From: Alisma plantago-aquatica
Lineage: Eukaryota; Streptophyta; Magnoliopsida; Alismatales; Alismataceae
Assembly (NCBI GenBank): GCA_963693085.1
Contig: OY856409.1
Span: forward strand, 1,340,165,415 to 1,340,229,414
Direction: 5' to 3'
DNA length: 64,000 bases
Shown: positions 1-11,646 of the stretch, in pieces
How positions within the stretch are numbered: position 1 is the stretch's first letter
How the letters are laid out: every line of letters begins with the position of its first letter
Notes under the pieces: model-generated
Databases searched by the model: none
Seen by the model: only the letters and a program-made list of their open reading frames with translations
What the model was told of the DNA's origin: nothing
Program-made: the position numbers and the translations under genes

Positions 1-1720
1 TGATTGTGTGTTATTTCAGAATGACTATGCCAATTTGAAGATTGTCCAAAATGTGGGGTGTCAAGGTACAAAATGACAACTTCGGGTAAGGTCATAATTG
101 GCTCTCCTACCAAGGTGAAGTTGTATCTACCTATAGCACTGATGTTTCAATGCTTGTTTTCCAATACCATAGATGTGTATAATTTATCTTGGCATGCAGA
201 GGTAAGGAAAAATAATGGTGGGAACCTATGACATGCGTCTAATTCTCCACAATGGAAAAAAATTGATTTATGGTACCCTTTTGGTGAAGAAGTCAGGAAA
301 TAAGACTTGGTCTTCATACCAACATGATGAATCCATACAGAACATTACTAAGTCAACATAGCACATGGCTTGTTATGATTGATATACACAATCTTCCTCT
401 CTATTTGTTTATGGAAAACAAGTACATCATGTTGTCCTTGTTGATATCGGTCTCCAAACCACCTGGCAATGATATTGATGTTTTTCTTAAAAACTATGAT
501 TGATGACTTAAGAAACTCTGGGGAAAAGGTGTGATGACCTATGATGCTTCACATAGAGACACATCTAGTTTTCATGCTATGTTGTTTTACACTATTAATG
601 ACATTCCAATATATGAGAGTTTGTTAGGTTATAACATAAAAGGATCCAAAACATGCCTATACATAGGGTGAACATTGATTCAACATAAATAAAATATAAT
701 GGCAAGACTGTATATCTTGTTCATTGAAGGTTTCTTCTAAAAGTGCATCCTTACCAAAGGTTTTGTAAAGCATTCAATGGTTCAATTGAGGAACAAAGTG
801 CCCCTAAACCTCTATCATGGGAGGTTGTTTGTGAAAGAGTAAAAGACTGTCAATACATTTGGTTAGAGATCACAATGTACTATTCCCTCATAGAGTGACA
901 AATCATTTTCAAGAAGAGATCAATATTCTGGGATCTTCCTTACTGGCGCATCTTGATAGTTAGGCATTGTATCAATGTCATGCATGTTTAAAAAAATGTC
1001 TACGATAGTATCATTGGTATTATACTCAAAATAACAGGTAAGACTAAAGATGTCATCAAATACAAAATGCACCTACATGAAATGGGTATTAGGAAATAAT
1101 TAATAATAGAAGTTTCCAGTGACTGAAACACATATTTTCCTCCTACTTGTTACATTAGGAGAAGATAACTTTTTGTAAGTGCTTGATTAATGTGAACATA
1201 CCACAAGAATACTCTTTCAATATCAGTGGATTGGTATCAATAAAGGATTTGAAGCCGATAAGTCATAAACTTCATTATTGCCACACTCTAATGCCATAAA
1301 AAATAATGCCTGTGACTATCTAATTTATACTTTTGAAGCATGTAAGGTTTGCAATCAGTAGGATTTGTTTCTTTTCAACATTATATGAAATAAATTTATT
1401 GATCCTAAAAATCTTGATAAGTTGCAAAGAGAAGTGTTTGCCCTGTTCCATCTTGAGATGTATTTCCCTCCATTCTTTGATATCATGATACATCTAGTTG
1501 AATTCTGATTTTCTTGAATAGGATGTATCCTTTTGAATGGTACATGATTGTTTTGTTAAGGGGATGTTCAAAACCATTTTTGACCTAAACGGAGTGTTAT
1601 TGAGGGATATGTGGCTCAGAAGGATATGGACCTTTGTAATGAATTTCTAAGTTATATCAAGCTCTTTCTAATGCAAAACATATTGACGCTTATTACGAAA
1701 AAGGGCCTTAAAGAGCACAA
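1..1720 (+). pseudogene. CACTA tnp2 transposase remnant (Transposase_21 and DUF4218 regions)
   Basis: Pieces of the plant En/Spm TNP2 transposase can be read in shifting plus frames. Around 320-490 there are MNPYR, HSTW, MENKYIMLSLLI and PPGNDIDVF, and around 596-655 NDIPIYESLLGYNIKGSK, all in the order of the Transposase_21 domain. Around 1020-1100 a piece reading TGKTKDVIKYKMHLHEMGIR continues it. Around 1411-1550 NLDKLQREVF, LEMYFPPFFDIMIHLV and RMYPFEWYM match the DUF4218 part. In intact elements this protein binds the termini and cuts the DNA. The N-terminus lies outside the window and numerous stops separate the blocks, so it is a pseudogene. Confidence 0.8.
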
Positions 1721-2089
1721 GTGGAAGTAATTAGACATGATTCATGGGAACAAGCACACTTTATATGTTTTACACAAGGAGATGAAGTGGGTTTTATATC
1801 ACCAAACACAATAATTTTGTCGAGAGAAAATGTCATCAAGCTAGTTCAATATGTCTTGAGCATTATTATATATTTATTAGATGGTTTGAAGATAAATTCT
1901 TCTGTCAACTATCTCAAACACCAAATAATATTTCTGAAAATATCAAATGGCTCGCCTTTAAACCAAAAATGAATGTTACATCTTACAAAGGGTTTGACAA
2001 AAATGTTATTTTGTACTAAAAAACATCAAGATGATAGGAGTTTTGTCTAAAATAGTTAGTAATCATTCAAACAACTTCATTGTATTTTT

Positions 2090-2420
2090 CTGGTGTGAAG
2101 TATAAGAGTCCACGTGAAGCTAAAATGTCTTATTACAGTGTCATTGAATATATATGGGAATTTGACTACATCGAGTTTAGAGTTCCTATCTTTAGGTGTA
2201 ATTGAGTTGATAAGAGAATGGAGTTGTAGTGGATGAATTAGATTTCACATTAGTCAATTTTGAAAATATTGATGAGAAGGAGGAACCATTCATCATGGCA
2301 TCATAGGAGAAGTAATTATTCTATGATGATGATCTTGCAAATAAAAAATGGTCTATTATTATTTATGGGAAAAGTAATTTAATTGTAGATCTTGTTAGAT
2401 GGAGAAGAGTACTATGATCA
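2090..2420 (+). pseudogene. DUF4216-like C-terminal part of CACTA tnp2
   Basis: The plus frame near 2101-2210 reads YKSPREAKMSYYSVIEYIWE followed by FDYIEFRVPIFRCN, and a further block near 2225-2370 continues the domain. This is the usual DUF4216 signature at the C-terminal end of TNP2-type transposases, where it follows DUF4218. It lies in order downstream of the transposase core and before the second CACTA gene. The frame is broken several times. The function of DUF4216 itself is not known. Confidence 0.7.
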
Positions 2421-2682
2421 TATGACTCTAGTCCATTCTCAGTTGGCTTGACAAGTGTGAATATTGAAGCTAACCCTGATTAATGTATGCATAGAGATTA
2501 CATAGAAGGAATATACCAATACAAGAGACATGCATTTCAAATATTCTATCACTTAACTATTTATATGCCAATGTACATTTACATTCTCTATCACAATTAT
2601 AAATTCTTCATATGCTAGATGTGCATTTTTACATTCTTTATTACTTATATGTACTTCTTGACTATTTTTAATATGCCATTTC

Positions 2683-4120
2683 TAGATGGTGCATGACCAT
2701 GAGGATGAGAAACGTGATGATGTGCACCTTGAGGATGAGTCAAGTGTAAGTTATATGTTATTTTATTATGTAGATGCAGATTTTACATTCTCTATCACAG
2801 TTATTTGTGTTTCATATGCTAGAAACATGTTTTATCACTTATATGTGTTTCTTGAGGTTTTAGGATGAGCATCCTAAGGACGAGCATCATGAGGATCTTG
2901 TCAGGTCTATTGAGGAGGAACGTGATCTTGCACATAAAAGAGGCACCACTTTGATGAACAAGTCATCAACACAAAGGAATAAATGTCAGAAGTTGGCCAT
3001 TGACTTTGGTGCAATAAGAAATCCTATTGGGAGCGATTACAATAATTTTAGGAAGTATTTAGGGGTTGTTGTTCATAGACAAGTATCAATAACAATAGAA
3101 CCTTGGCACAATGTTGAACCTTCCATTAAAGGCATCATCTAGAAGGTTGAGATATTTTTCTTTTAAAGATATGCACAATTCTATTTTTAAAGATATGCAC
3201 AATTATATTTTTAAAGATATGCACAATTATTTTTCTAAAGATCATGCCATTAAGTATATGAACTTTTGTACGATATCTTTGAAATTGATGAAAATATCTC
3301 TATAAAAATGAATTGCAATGCCATGGGAGAGTTTGAGGAATTTTAGGACAAATCTGTCAAGTTATTACATGATGAGAAATAAGAGAAAGAAACCTGCCAC
3401 TAAGAAATGGCCCTATCTTGATAAGAGTGTGTGGGATGCATTTTTTTCTTTAAGAAAAATTCATGAATTCAAGTTATTAAGCCTCCTTTAAAGTACATTC
3501 TTATGATTAATCAGATGAATTCAATATATTATGTGATTAGCGTATTGTTTGGATTAACCAAGATATACAATATGTTTAAAAAGATAGGTGTGCAAAGAAT
3601 GTGCACAACTACAAGTTGGATCCAGGTGGTTATGCCTGATGTCATTAATAGAGAGAGAAAGTGTCTTCTTCTGAGCAGTCTACTCCTAGGTCTATCGAGT
3701 CTTCTACTAATCCTTCACCTCTACCTTGCCATGAGAAGTGGACAAGTGTGAGGACAAGCCACTTTGGAGAAATATCCAACCCTACAACCACTAAGGTGGT
3801 TGCAAAGTGGTAAACTCAACTCTTAGAGTGCATGTTCATTTTTTGTTTTATTTGTTACGGTTTACTGACTAATTACTATTGATGATGATTAGAGAGATCT
3901 CTATAAATAAAGAAAATAAGGCAATTTCATCCCTGAGGGACAAAGGGATGTTGGTTTCTTTATGTACACATGAGCATCCTAGGTGTTAGGGGCATTAGAG
4001 TTGCATTAGGATAAGATCCTTTTTGGCATATCAGAGGAAAATCACATGTGAAAGCCAGATTGTCACAAGATGAGGTAGAGGATATGATTGCAAAGAGACT
4101 ATAAGAAGAAATGAGACAGT
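2683..4120 (+). pseudogene. CACTA second gene, 5' half (Transposase_24-like)
   Basis: A first acidic exon (about 2686-2747, DHEDE/DDVHLEDES) ends at a good donor (AGT|GTAAGT). The next open stretch starts after an acceptor (GTTTTAG|GATGAG at about 2863) and runs to 3142 with an acidic, then RGTTLMNKSS, then KYLGVVVHRQVSITIEPW segment. That succession matches the plant Ptta/En/Spm second protein (Transposase_24 type). A stop at 3140 falls where the family usually has a tryptophan. Weaker pieces around 3560-3790 and 3965-4110 (EHP followed by broken text, then EEMRQ) continue the family's C-terminal part. The copia LTR begins immediately afterwards. The role of the family is accessory to CACTA transposition. 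Confidence 0.6.
3163..3234 (+). repeat. 24-bp minisatellite, three units
   Basis: Three head-to-tail copies of a 24-base unit (beginning TTAAAGATATGCACAATT) occupy 3163-3186, 3187-3210 and 3211-3234, with one or two changes between copies. They lie inside the dead second CACTA gene and keep the local frame because the unit is a multiple of three. Confidence 0.85.
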
Positions 4121-6082
4121 TGTTAGGAAACAGGGACAACATATAAGGCAGCCGAAACAAAAATTTTAATGTCTGATTCCTTACTCAAAAAGATCGTGTC
4201 AACAAAAATGTATCTAGGAAAGATGGTAGCAAGGAATATACCTAGTCTTGGAGCAAGTCCAATGACTATCCTTCCTACAACATACTTCTTCTTCAAGTTG
4301 CACCTGGACGGCTGCCGGCGGTGGCCTCCTGGTGTAGCACCATAGACAATGGTTGACGAAGTCCTCCTAGCTAGTGGAAAAGGCCTCATCACCTCTACAT
4401 AGTCCACGTAGACCAATAGAAACTCCACTTTGTACTACCAGAGTCAACATGAAAATTTTCTTGTTCAAATGTCAACCTACTAGAGTTGATTCACTCTCCC
4501 TTGTTGTCCCTCCCTTTTATAGGTAGGACATGCTTGGGCTCTCTAGGTTACTACAACTAGAGAAGACAACAATAGTCAGAGCTTATTGTTGTCTATCTGA
4601 AAGCCTAGACTACCCCCCTTTATATAGAATGACTAGGGTCAGGGTTTCCAGTTCATCTAGAGTCGAAGAGATAGAATTTCATGGATTTTCTAGAAGCTAG
4701 GATGGTGTATCGGTCGATTCATTTTTCAACCGGTTGGTTCACATGTGAGCCGACTGGTTTAACACTTGAACCAATTGTTTCACAATTTTCCTATTCACAA
4801 TGATATTGGCTTTCAATGCAACGATTAATGCATACCATGATGTCAACATCAGTCCTTAATCCAATCACATTGATCACTAAACCAGGTGATCAAGATGATT
4901 AACTGGTCATTCACTTTTGAAATGGTCGTTTCATTTCATGAAACAGTCATTTTACTTGTAAAATGGTCGTTTCATTTGTGAAATGGTCATTCCATTTTCC
5001 AGCTCAACCAATATACAACCAATGTTGTTCAAGTTGAATACCAAAACACTTTAGTAATCAAATTAAACCATGTTCATAAGTAAACCACTTTTACAAGTGA
5101 ATCCTATGTGTGAGACCCTATAGGTCCCAAATTACGTTGGCAATGAATATTTGTAACTAACTTATGACATCACAAGCATTGTGTGGTATCTAGAAACACA
5201 TCATTGCTACCCAAGTAATTGGAAAGTTGGAGAACAACTTCAACCTACAATCCATAATTAGTGTTATAGTGATTGTATAGTTCCTTTGTGTCTGATATCT
5301 GGATTGAACTCAAGGCATGGAATCGTCATCCTCTTCAATGTTCAATCCATGTTCCTTGAACTAGAGCAGACTGTTTGAGATGCATGTGATCTCACATATC
5401 ACATATTGAGTCACATGAGTGTGGTCATACATTTCTTAGTCGCACTTATCATGTGGCCTAGATATCAATCTCCTGTAGGAGGGACAAATGCCATCTACAT
5501 CACTCACACTCAATCCCCATGTGTCACAATGTACCCGAGCATCACCTTTATAATAACCTTTATTCAACATCACGTTGAATGACATCAAAAATACATCGAA
5601 CTACATGTGATGAGTGTAGTGACTTCAGGCCTAAGAACCACAATCATCATTGTCACTATAAGAGCTGATTCTGACTACCATTCCATGGTATCCATGTATC
5701 ATTCTCAAGGTGGGTTGATCTGATACATTGTTCTCTAGCATGTACCTATGTATTAACTAATGAGATGTTGTCATCAACCAACACACTCCTTTAGTCTTAT
5801 GTACTACTATTGTATATTTTTCTTCCACGGTAACATCCTACTAGGGACCTAACAAGAATGCATGTACTCTTATCATACATATGACCGTGTTGTTCAGGTC
5901 CTCAACCTGAAGACATATGTCATCTCGTAACATCATTCTTTAGACATCTACTATGTCTGTGTCATCATCACATGATTGAGACAAACATAATTGACAAAAT
6001 TGCCTTTATAAGTATCAAATCAGGTATCTAATATGTCAATGTAATCATTGTATGATTGGCTCTCTAGGCATACATGCCAACG
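4121..6082 (-). repeat. 3' LTR of copia-1
   Basis: This segment is matched along its length by 22073-23526 joined to 33838-34306, and more distantly, in inverse orientation, by 60728-62950. It begins TGTTAGG and ends CCAACG. A TATA-like box (TTTATATA, 4619-4626, read as TATATAAA on the minus strand) follows a C-run, as in the sister LTR. It holds short inverted motifs such as AACCGGTTGGTT near 4729 and repeated ATGGTCGTTTCATTT near 4920-4990. Positions 5633-5637 (AAGAA) are the uninterrupted counterpart of the insertion site used by the element at 23527. Confidence 0.8.
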
Positions 6083-6096
6083 AACTCCCACTTCCA
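6083..6096 (-). other. Polypurine tract of copia-1
   Basis: On the minus strand this reads GAAGTGGGAGTT directly before the LTR, the position and composition of the second-strand primer in copia elements. It fixes the inner edge of the left LTR. Confidence 0.65.
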
Positions 6097-7660
6097 TTTA
6101 GAGCCAATCACCCACAAATCTTATTCCAAGTGATCATAACATGCCCATCATGTTTCTGATGCATAAGTGCTTTTGTAGCAGACTAGCAATGTTTGCTTCT
6201 AATCTATATTTTAAAAGTTTTCACATCTCCTTGATGTATGACTTCTCGTATGAGATGGAAGTGTCGTAGTATGCTATCTGAGTTCCTTTTCTTACCAGTA
6301 GCCTCATTGTTGTCATAGTATTTTTATTGTGTCATCAATGGTTGGAACATCCCACAAGTTCATCCAAATGAACTTCTTAACCCATACAATATCCTTTGTT
6401 GTTCTCAAAGTAGCAAGATACTCAACTTCTATTGTATAATTAAGCAACTATATCTTGCTCAAAACTTTTCCAGATTGCAGTTTTGTTTTAATGTCAAACA
6501 CAATTTTTGATTGCGATTTACTTTGTCATTTTGGAAGCTTGCATCAGTCTAACCCTTTACACCCAACTCTTCCTTATTACCATAATCAAAGAATCGATCC
6601 TTTTAGTACTTCTCAAGTACATAATGATGTTCTTTATGGCATTCTAGTGACTCTCACTAGGATCTGACTGATATCCACTTGTCATGTCCAATACATATGA
6701 GATAACTGGATGAATACATATCCTCTCGTCATGTCTAATACATATGAGATAACAGGATGAGTACATAACATTACATACATGATAGATCAAGTTGTGAATG
6801 CATATGGCACCTTACTCATGTTTTTCCCATTCTCTACAAGAGCTAGGACACTAGACTCCTGAGAGACTTAAATCCATGGAACATGGACAAGTATTCTCAA
6901 ATTGAATCCTATATGTTGAATCCCTTCAATATCTTGCCAATGTATGTTCTCTTTCTTAGGTAAAGAATCTCTCTATATATTAATATAGATCTTGATTCCT
7001 ATCATATAATGCTTCACCTATATCCCTCACAGAGAAGGTACTTTCCTTGCTAGGGTTTAATGTTTGTAGTATAAGGATATTATTCATTCCTCATGTTTTT
7101 CCCATTCTTCACATGAACTGGGATACTGGACTCCTGAGAGACTAAATCCATTAAACATGGACAAGTTTTCTCTCATTGAGTCCTACATGTTGAACCCCTT
7201 CAGCTTCTTTCCAATGTATGTTCTCTTTCTTAGGTCAATAAGCTCTCTAGATCTATCTCTATATATCTTGATTCATATCATAATTATTCCCATTAAGGAA
7301 TGTGGTTTTTACATCCATATTCCTAATCTCATAGTCATAATAAGATGGAATAGGGACCATGATCTAGATGGGTTTAACCAAGGAAACTGGTGAAAAGTTT
7401 CTATTATGTTCAACACTTTGAACAAGTTTGGACACTTTACAACCAATATGCTCTTATAAGTTTTGTATACTACCAACCATGTTGGTCTTCTTCTTGAAGA
7501 CCCAACTGCACCCTATGGGTTTTACCCCTTCAGGTGTATCCATCAAGGTTGAGTACCTTGTTGGCGTACATGGACTCCATCTTAGATCCAGTGGCCTCAA
7601 GCCATTTATTAGGTTCTGGTGCTCAATAGAATCTAGGTAGGTTTTTGGCTCTTCATCTTA
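6097..7660 (-). pseudogene. copia-1 reverse transcriptase and RNase H remnants
   Basis: On the minus strand the RT part includes PIGCSWVFKKK (about 7500), YDYEIRNMDVKTTFLNGN (about 7295-7345) and RDRSRELIDLRKRTYIGKKL (about 7200-7260). RNase H follows toward lower coordinates, with VSYVLDMTSGYQ and IMYLRSTK blocks near 6580-6680 and a RTTKDIVWVKKFIW block near 6370-6420. Together these are the copia order RT then RNase H. The central RT part with the YVDD motif is missing. A roughly 200 bp stretch of the RT C-terminal part occurs twice (about 6814-7020 and 7090-7290). Stops and frame changes are frequent, so it is non-functional. Confidence 0.75.
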
Positions 7661-7879
7661 TGACCAACTCACCACCTTTCTGAGTTATAAGATATCATAA
7701 TTTTTCAAGCTCGAAGCATGTTCTACTAGATCTATGAGTTTTGTGTTACATAAGGATCTTGAGATTCCAAAACAATTTGTGATTCTCTTTGTTCCTATTG
7801 TTCCTCTTTAGGTTCAATGGGTTTTTTAGTCTCAATTTTTGAGTTCTACTTTTCTCCCACTGATTCCTTTGTAATTAAA

Positions 7880-8660
7880 TTCTTCTTAATGAATTCAGCC
7901 ATCTCGGCAAACACTTCTTTTGTCCGATAGGAATATAAAAGTAGTATTCAACAAATAACATTTATGTGATTTGTTGACAAAGATTTCCAAGAAACTATTT
8001 TCTTACACGATTTCAATACTTATCCTTATAACAAACATATCGGGACACCATATCTCATATGGTATCTTTCGAGCCAATTTAGATGGTACATTGTTCTAAT
8101 GTAAAACATGTGTCTGAAAGGAAATTGGAAGATTATCTAGATTTATTGATAATTATACCATGACTAACAGGCGTCATACCTACTGTCTGATACATCATTA
8201 TGTTTGAGGTGGAGTTCATTGTGATACACTATCATGGTCCCTCTAGAAAGTCCTCAAACTTTTGGTTTAAAATATTTCAACATCGATCATATAGAACTAT
8301 CTTAATAATTTTACCAATTTGGTTACATACTTTATTCATGATCTCCTTGAACAATTCAAGAGATTCACACTTGTATTTCATTAAATACAAATTACCATTT
8401 AACTGATATCACTAGTAAATATAATGAGGTACTAGTAACTACCTCTAGCATTTATTCTAAAAGGTCTACATACATCAAAATGTACGAGCCCAAATAAAAT
8501 GCTCACTCACCCACTACATTTAGTAAAAATTGCTTTTGTCATATTTCCCAATAAATAAGACTTGCATGTGTCTATCGATTCATTAACTAAAAGATTCTAG
8601 GCAACCATCAATATGGATTCTAGAAATACATTTCTCATTTGTGTTCTCTAGATGAGAATG
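7880..8660 (-). pseudogene. copia-1 integrase remnant
   Basis: Minus-strand blocks read LVHFDVCRPF, then SYYYLIIFTSDIS, then MKYKSESLELFKEF and QIGKIIKILRSDR (about 8270-8500), the standard rve core pattern with the first catalytic aspartate and the RSD motif. The stretch preceding it in the element (about 8530-8600) reads ESIDTCKSYLLGNMTKAIF, the integrase zinc-binding end. VSQWTPP near 8160-8200 matches the segment leading to the last catalytic residue. Several indels split these blocks. In intact copia elements this enzyme inserts the cDNA. Confidence 0.75.
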
Positions 8661-9750
8661 CCATAGGTATTCATTGTTTGAGTCATCAAGTCATCTATAT
8701 AACTGTCTCGAGAACTATCAACTATAGATAATGAGACCTAAGGCATTTCCATATAAGATCTTATATTTTAAAAAGAAACATCAATTTATTCATAATATCC
8801 TTGACAATACTAGATACATGATGTTTTTATCAATGGCAGATACATAATAGCAATTAGAGAATTCTATTACATGCCTATGAATGATAGATTCTGACTATAG
8901 TGGTAACAACCCTTGCTCCATATAGTTCTATCTTGCTTCTTCTCAGTCCTAAAGTTGAGATCTCTATCTCCTTATTCTTCTTGAGTTCCTCTATATAAAG
9001 AGGAAAATTCCTTTTCTAGTGTCTAGGCTGGTGACAGTGGTAGTACTTTGCTTCCTTATTCACTCCTCCCTTAAGTTTCAGTGTAGAAGACATTGGTTTC
9101 TGACTAGATTTATAACTCTTCTTAGCTTTTCCTTTTCCCTTGGACTTCCCTATACTAATCACCATCACAAATTTGGGTTTGTACTTCTTCATATGTCCTT
9201 AACATGTGAAGTAATTCTAAAACTGACTTGTCAAAATCATTCCTGTTGTAGTTCATGACAAACTGGTTGTATGATTTTGGCAGTGACTACAAAATCACAC
9301 ATGTGACCAACTAGTCAAGCAATGTTCTCCACATACCCAATTAACTTGAGTGTATGGGGACCTACTGGATCTTCATCTACCATGTTGCATTTGAACAACA
9401 CCTTAGAAACATCATATCTCTCTTGTCTTTCCTGATCTTGGTACATGTTCTTAAGATTTGTTACCAACCCAATAACATCCATATTCACATGTTGTCTCTG
9501 CAACTCATAGTTCATTGAGCATAGAATCAAGCATTTGAAATCCATGACATCTTTAGAGTTCTTCTTTTAAGCATCCATGTCAGCCTTAGGCATAGTGGGA
9601 GGAGGTTCATCTGGCTCTGGTGTCTCCAAGACATAGGTCTTGCGCTCTTGAGTGACAATGATTTTGGACGTCCGAAACCTATCATCGGAGTTGTTCTTAT
9701 ACAACCTTCTTAAGGACCAGTCGCAAAGAAAACTTATTTTTGTTTGCCAT
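8661..9750 (-). pseudogene. copia-1 gag and protease-region remnant
   Basis: The minus-strand gag appears to start at 9750 (MANKNKFSLR). A block near 9620-9650 (QERKTYVLETPEP with indels) is followed by an open stretch 9545-9315 containing DFKCLILCSMNYELQ and NMDVIGLVTNLKNMYQ, the copia gag core. PHTLKLIGYVEN is then followed by CHELQQE near 9250. A zinc-knuckle relic near 9005-9060 reads YYHC...H.KRNFP, where two of the cysteines have been replaced, so the CCHC finger is destroyed. From 8990 down to 8661 the protease and pre-integrase part is too eroded to delimit. Confidence 0.7.
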
Positions 9751-10340
9751 TAGATTCTACAAAAGGATGTTCACAACTTCATTCAAAACACTTTTGATTA
9801 ATTTGATTTGATAAGTTTGACGATATTTATTAGGCTTTTAAATAATTATTGCTCCCACTATTTTGTTCAAATTGATAGCCCTCACTACCAATTTAAAAGA
9901 TTGTATCATACAACCTTCTAGTGATCCAAGATCCAAAATAATTAAGTTAATGCCCACCAAACGTTGACACTCATAACCAATTATTAAGGTAGGCAACATT
10001 TACCAATTGTATCTCATGCAATTCTTGGATAGATGGTATGTACACCTCCTTGCCATAGTCTGTCTCTATTCTTCTAGGCACTTAATCCTATTAAGGTCAC
10101 CTAGTTAAACCCAATTAATAAACCAACATGATAGAATATGCACCCTGCTAGGACAGACCCACATATCTGCCATCACACTTCCACAAAATAGATGACGCAC
10201 CATGCTAGGGAATGTCCACGCTTGGTCGATCAAGCGTTTCATGTGTGATTCTTATGGAATGAGTCTTAGACTAAATATTATTGTCAATTTTTATATGTTA
10301 ATACATATACATATCCAATTACTACATACTTATAATACAT
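9751..10340 (-). other. copia-1 leader, part 1
   Basis: Non-coding sequence upstream of gag. The segment 10136-10340 matches the inverse of 63796-64000, which is the leader of the plus-strand copia element at the right edge of the window, including the paired GGTGCATAT and CTTGATCGACCA landmarks. This shared leader is the best evidence that copia-1 and copia-3 are one family. It is cut at 10340 by the gypsy insertion. Confidence 0.7.
10336..10340 (+). repeat. Target duplication of gypsy-1, left copy (TACAT)
   Basis: TACAT directly precedes the first LTR base and is repeated at 21937-21941 directly after the last LTR base. A perfect 5-bp match is the normal footprint of LTR-element integration. 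Confidence 0.85.
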
Positions 10341-11432
10341 TGACGTGGTCTATTATCGCACTAACAAACTCACTTAGGGTTGAAATCCCTAAGCTTTTAC
10401 CCAAACCTTGTGCAATAATACCACCCACAAGAGGACGAGTCTTATCACAATATAGTTGAGGATCAAATCCCAAGGGACAACATTTTAAAGAATCTTTTAC
10501 TAGTTGAATCTAGTTGAATCAAGACTAATATTTAGAACAAAGGTTGGTTGATTTGAGTTTAATTAAACTAATTACAAGAAAGTAAAGAGTAGGATTAAAC
10601 TTAAAGATTAATGATATGGAATCGCTGGGATGGTCTCAGGTTTCATCGCTGCTACACATGCAAACACATCCAAACACAAACATCTAGGCAAGATATAACT
10701 ATCCAAATAGAGATGCTGCAAAACCCCTCATACATGCGTCAGGTTCACGTAAGCATCACGTTAGGTATCAGATGTCTTGTCACCATCCAGATCACATACT
10801 TACGACTTTGAAGATAAAGATATCCAACTGAAGCTGTGGGCCCCCCTTAGCGAGCATCAGGCACACAGACGCGTCACTGTGGGCTAGATGTCTCGTCACC
10901 TCACGGATCACTCACTTACGACATCAGGGAATCCCATCTGATTTCTCATCAGGGAGTCAACTGCGTTAATGGACATTCAATCCTACATATTGAAGTTCTC
11001 ACAACATAGGAAATGAACAAGATAAATGCAGGCAGGTGATCAATCCACAAGCACACATCAACGATTAACAACGAAATGAAAAGTTATATACATGTCATGG
11101 AATGTTTAGTATTTGAATATGTAAGCATGGGCAGCACGGCTAGTCCCAGCACCCCAATGAAAGGAAACTACTCGCTCATGATGAGAGAAACAAGAAGAAG
11201 AAGAAGAGAGAGAAGATTCTACCATGAGCATGGTGAAGAAGTTGATCACAGCTCGGTGGAGAAATGGTTTTCTAAACAATGTCAGGGCAGATCTGGACGA
11301 GGAGGGAAGAACACCATGGTAGTTGGGGCAGATCTTCTCTCTCCACCTTCTCTCTCTTCTCATGGTCCTTGCTCGCAGTAGTAGGAGAAGCTCATGGACA
11401 TGATGGTGGTGTAGGCACGATGTGGATGCAAT

Positions 11433-11470
11433 AGATCTAGATCCAGATCTAGATCTAGATCTAGATCTGG
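11433..11470 (+). repeat. GATCTA hexamer microsatellite in the LTR
   Basis: About six head-to-tail GATCTA/GATCCA units. The other LTR carries the same tract at 20882-20919 with different substitutions, so it pre-dates insertion. Confidence 0.85.
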
Positions 11471-11636
11471 ATGGAGTGGCTTGCAGATCGAAGTTTCCAC
11501 TTTAGATCTGGGTGAATAGGGCGCAAGACCACTACGAAGGTAGGCGCTCGGCTGTGGAGATCGTCTCTTTAGGCTTAGGATAGATCTGCAGCCTAACAAC
11601 GTCTGGAGATGATGTCTAAATAGTTGGGGGTCGCGT

Positions 11637-11646
11637 TCTATTTATA
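11637..11646 (-). promoter_or_regulatory. TATA-like box of gypsy-1 3' LTR
   Basis: Minus strand reads CTATAAATAG. The same position in the other LTR (21087-21096) reads TTATAAATAG. Conservation in both LTRs and the U3-like position suggest the retrotransposon promoter; this is inferred from sequence only. Confidence 0.45.

Noticed and set aside
4081..4140. CACTA coding similarity continuing past 4121 (EEMRQ extended by LLGN)
   Set aside because: The LTR alignment with copia-3 over the same bases is ungapped for 34 positions, so I attribute the bases after 4120 to the LTR, while noting the few-base uncertainty.
4123..4428. 101-codon minus frame at the left edge of copia-1
   Set aside because: It lies in the LTR; the equivalent in the other LTR (22013-22210) is only partly alike and there is no known domain.
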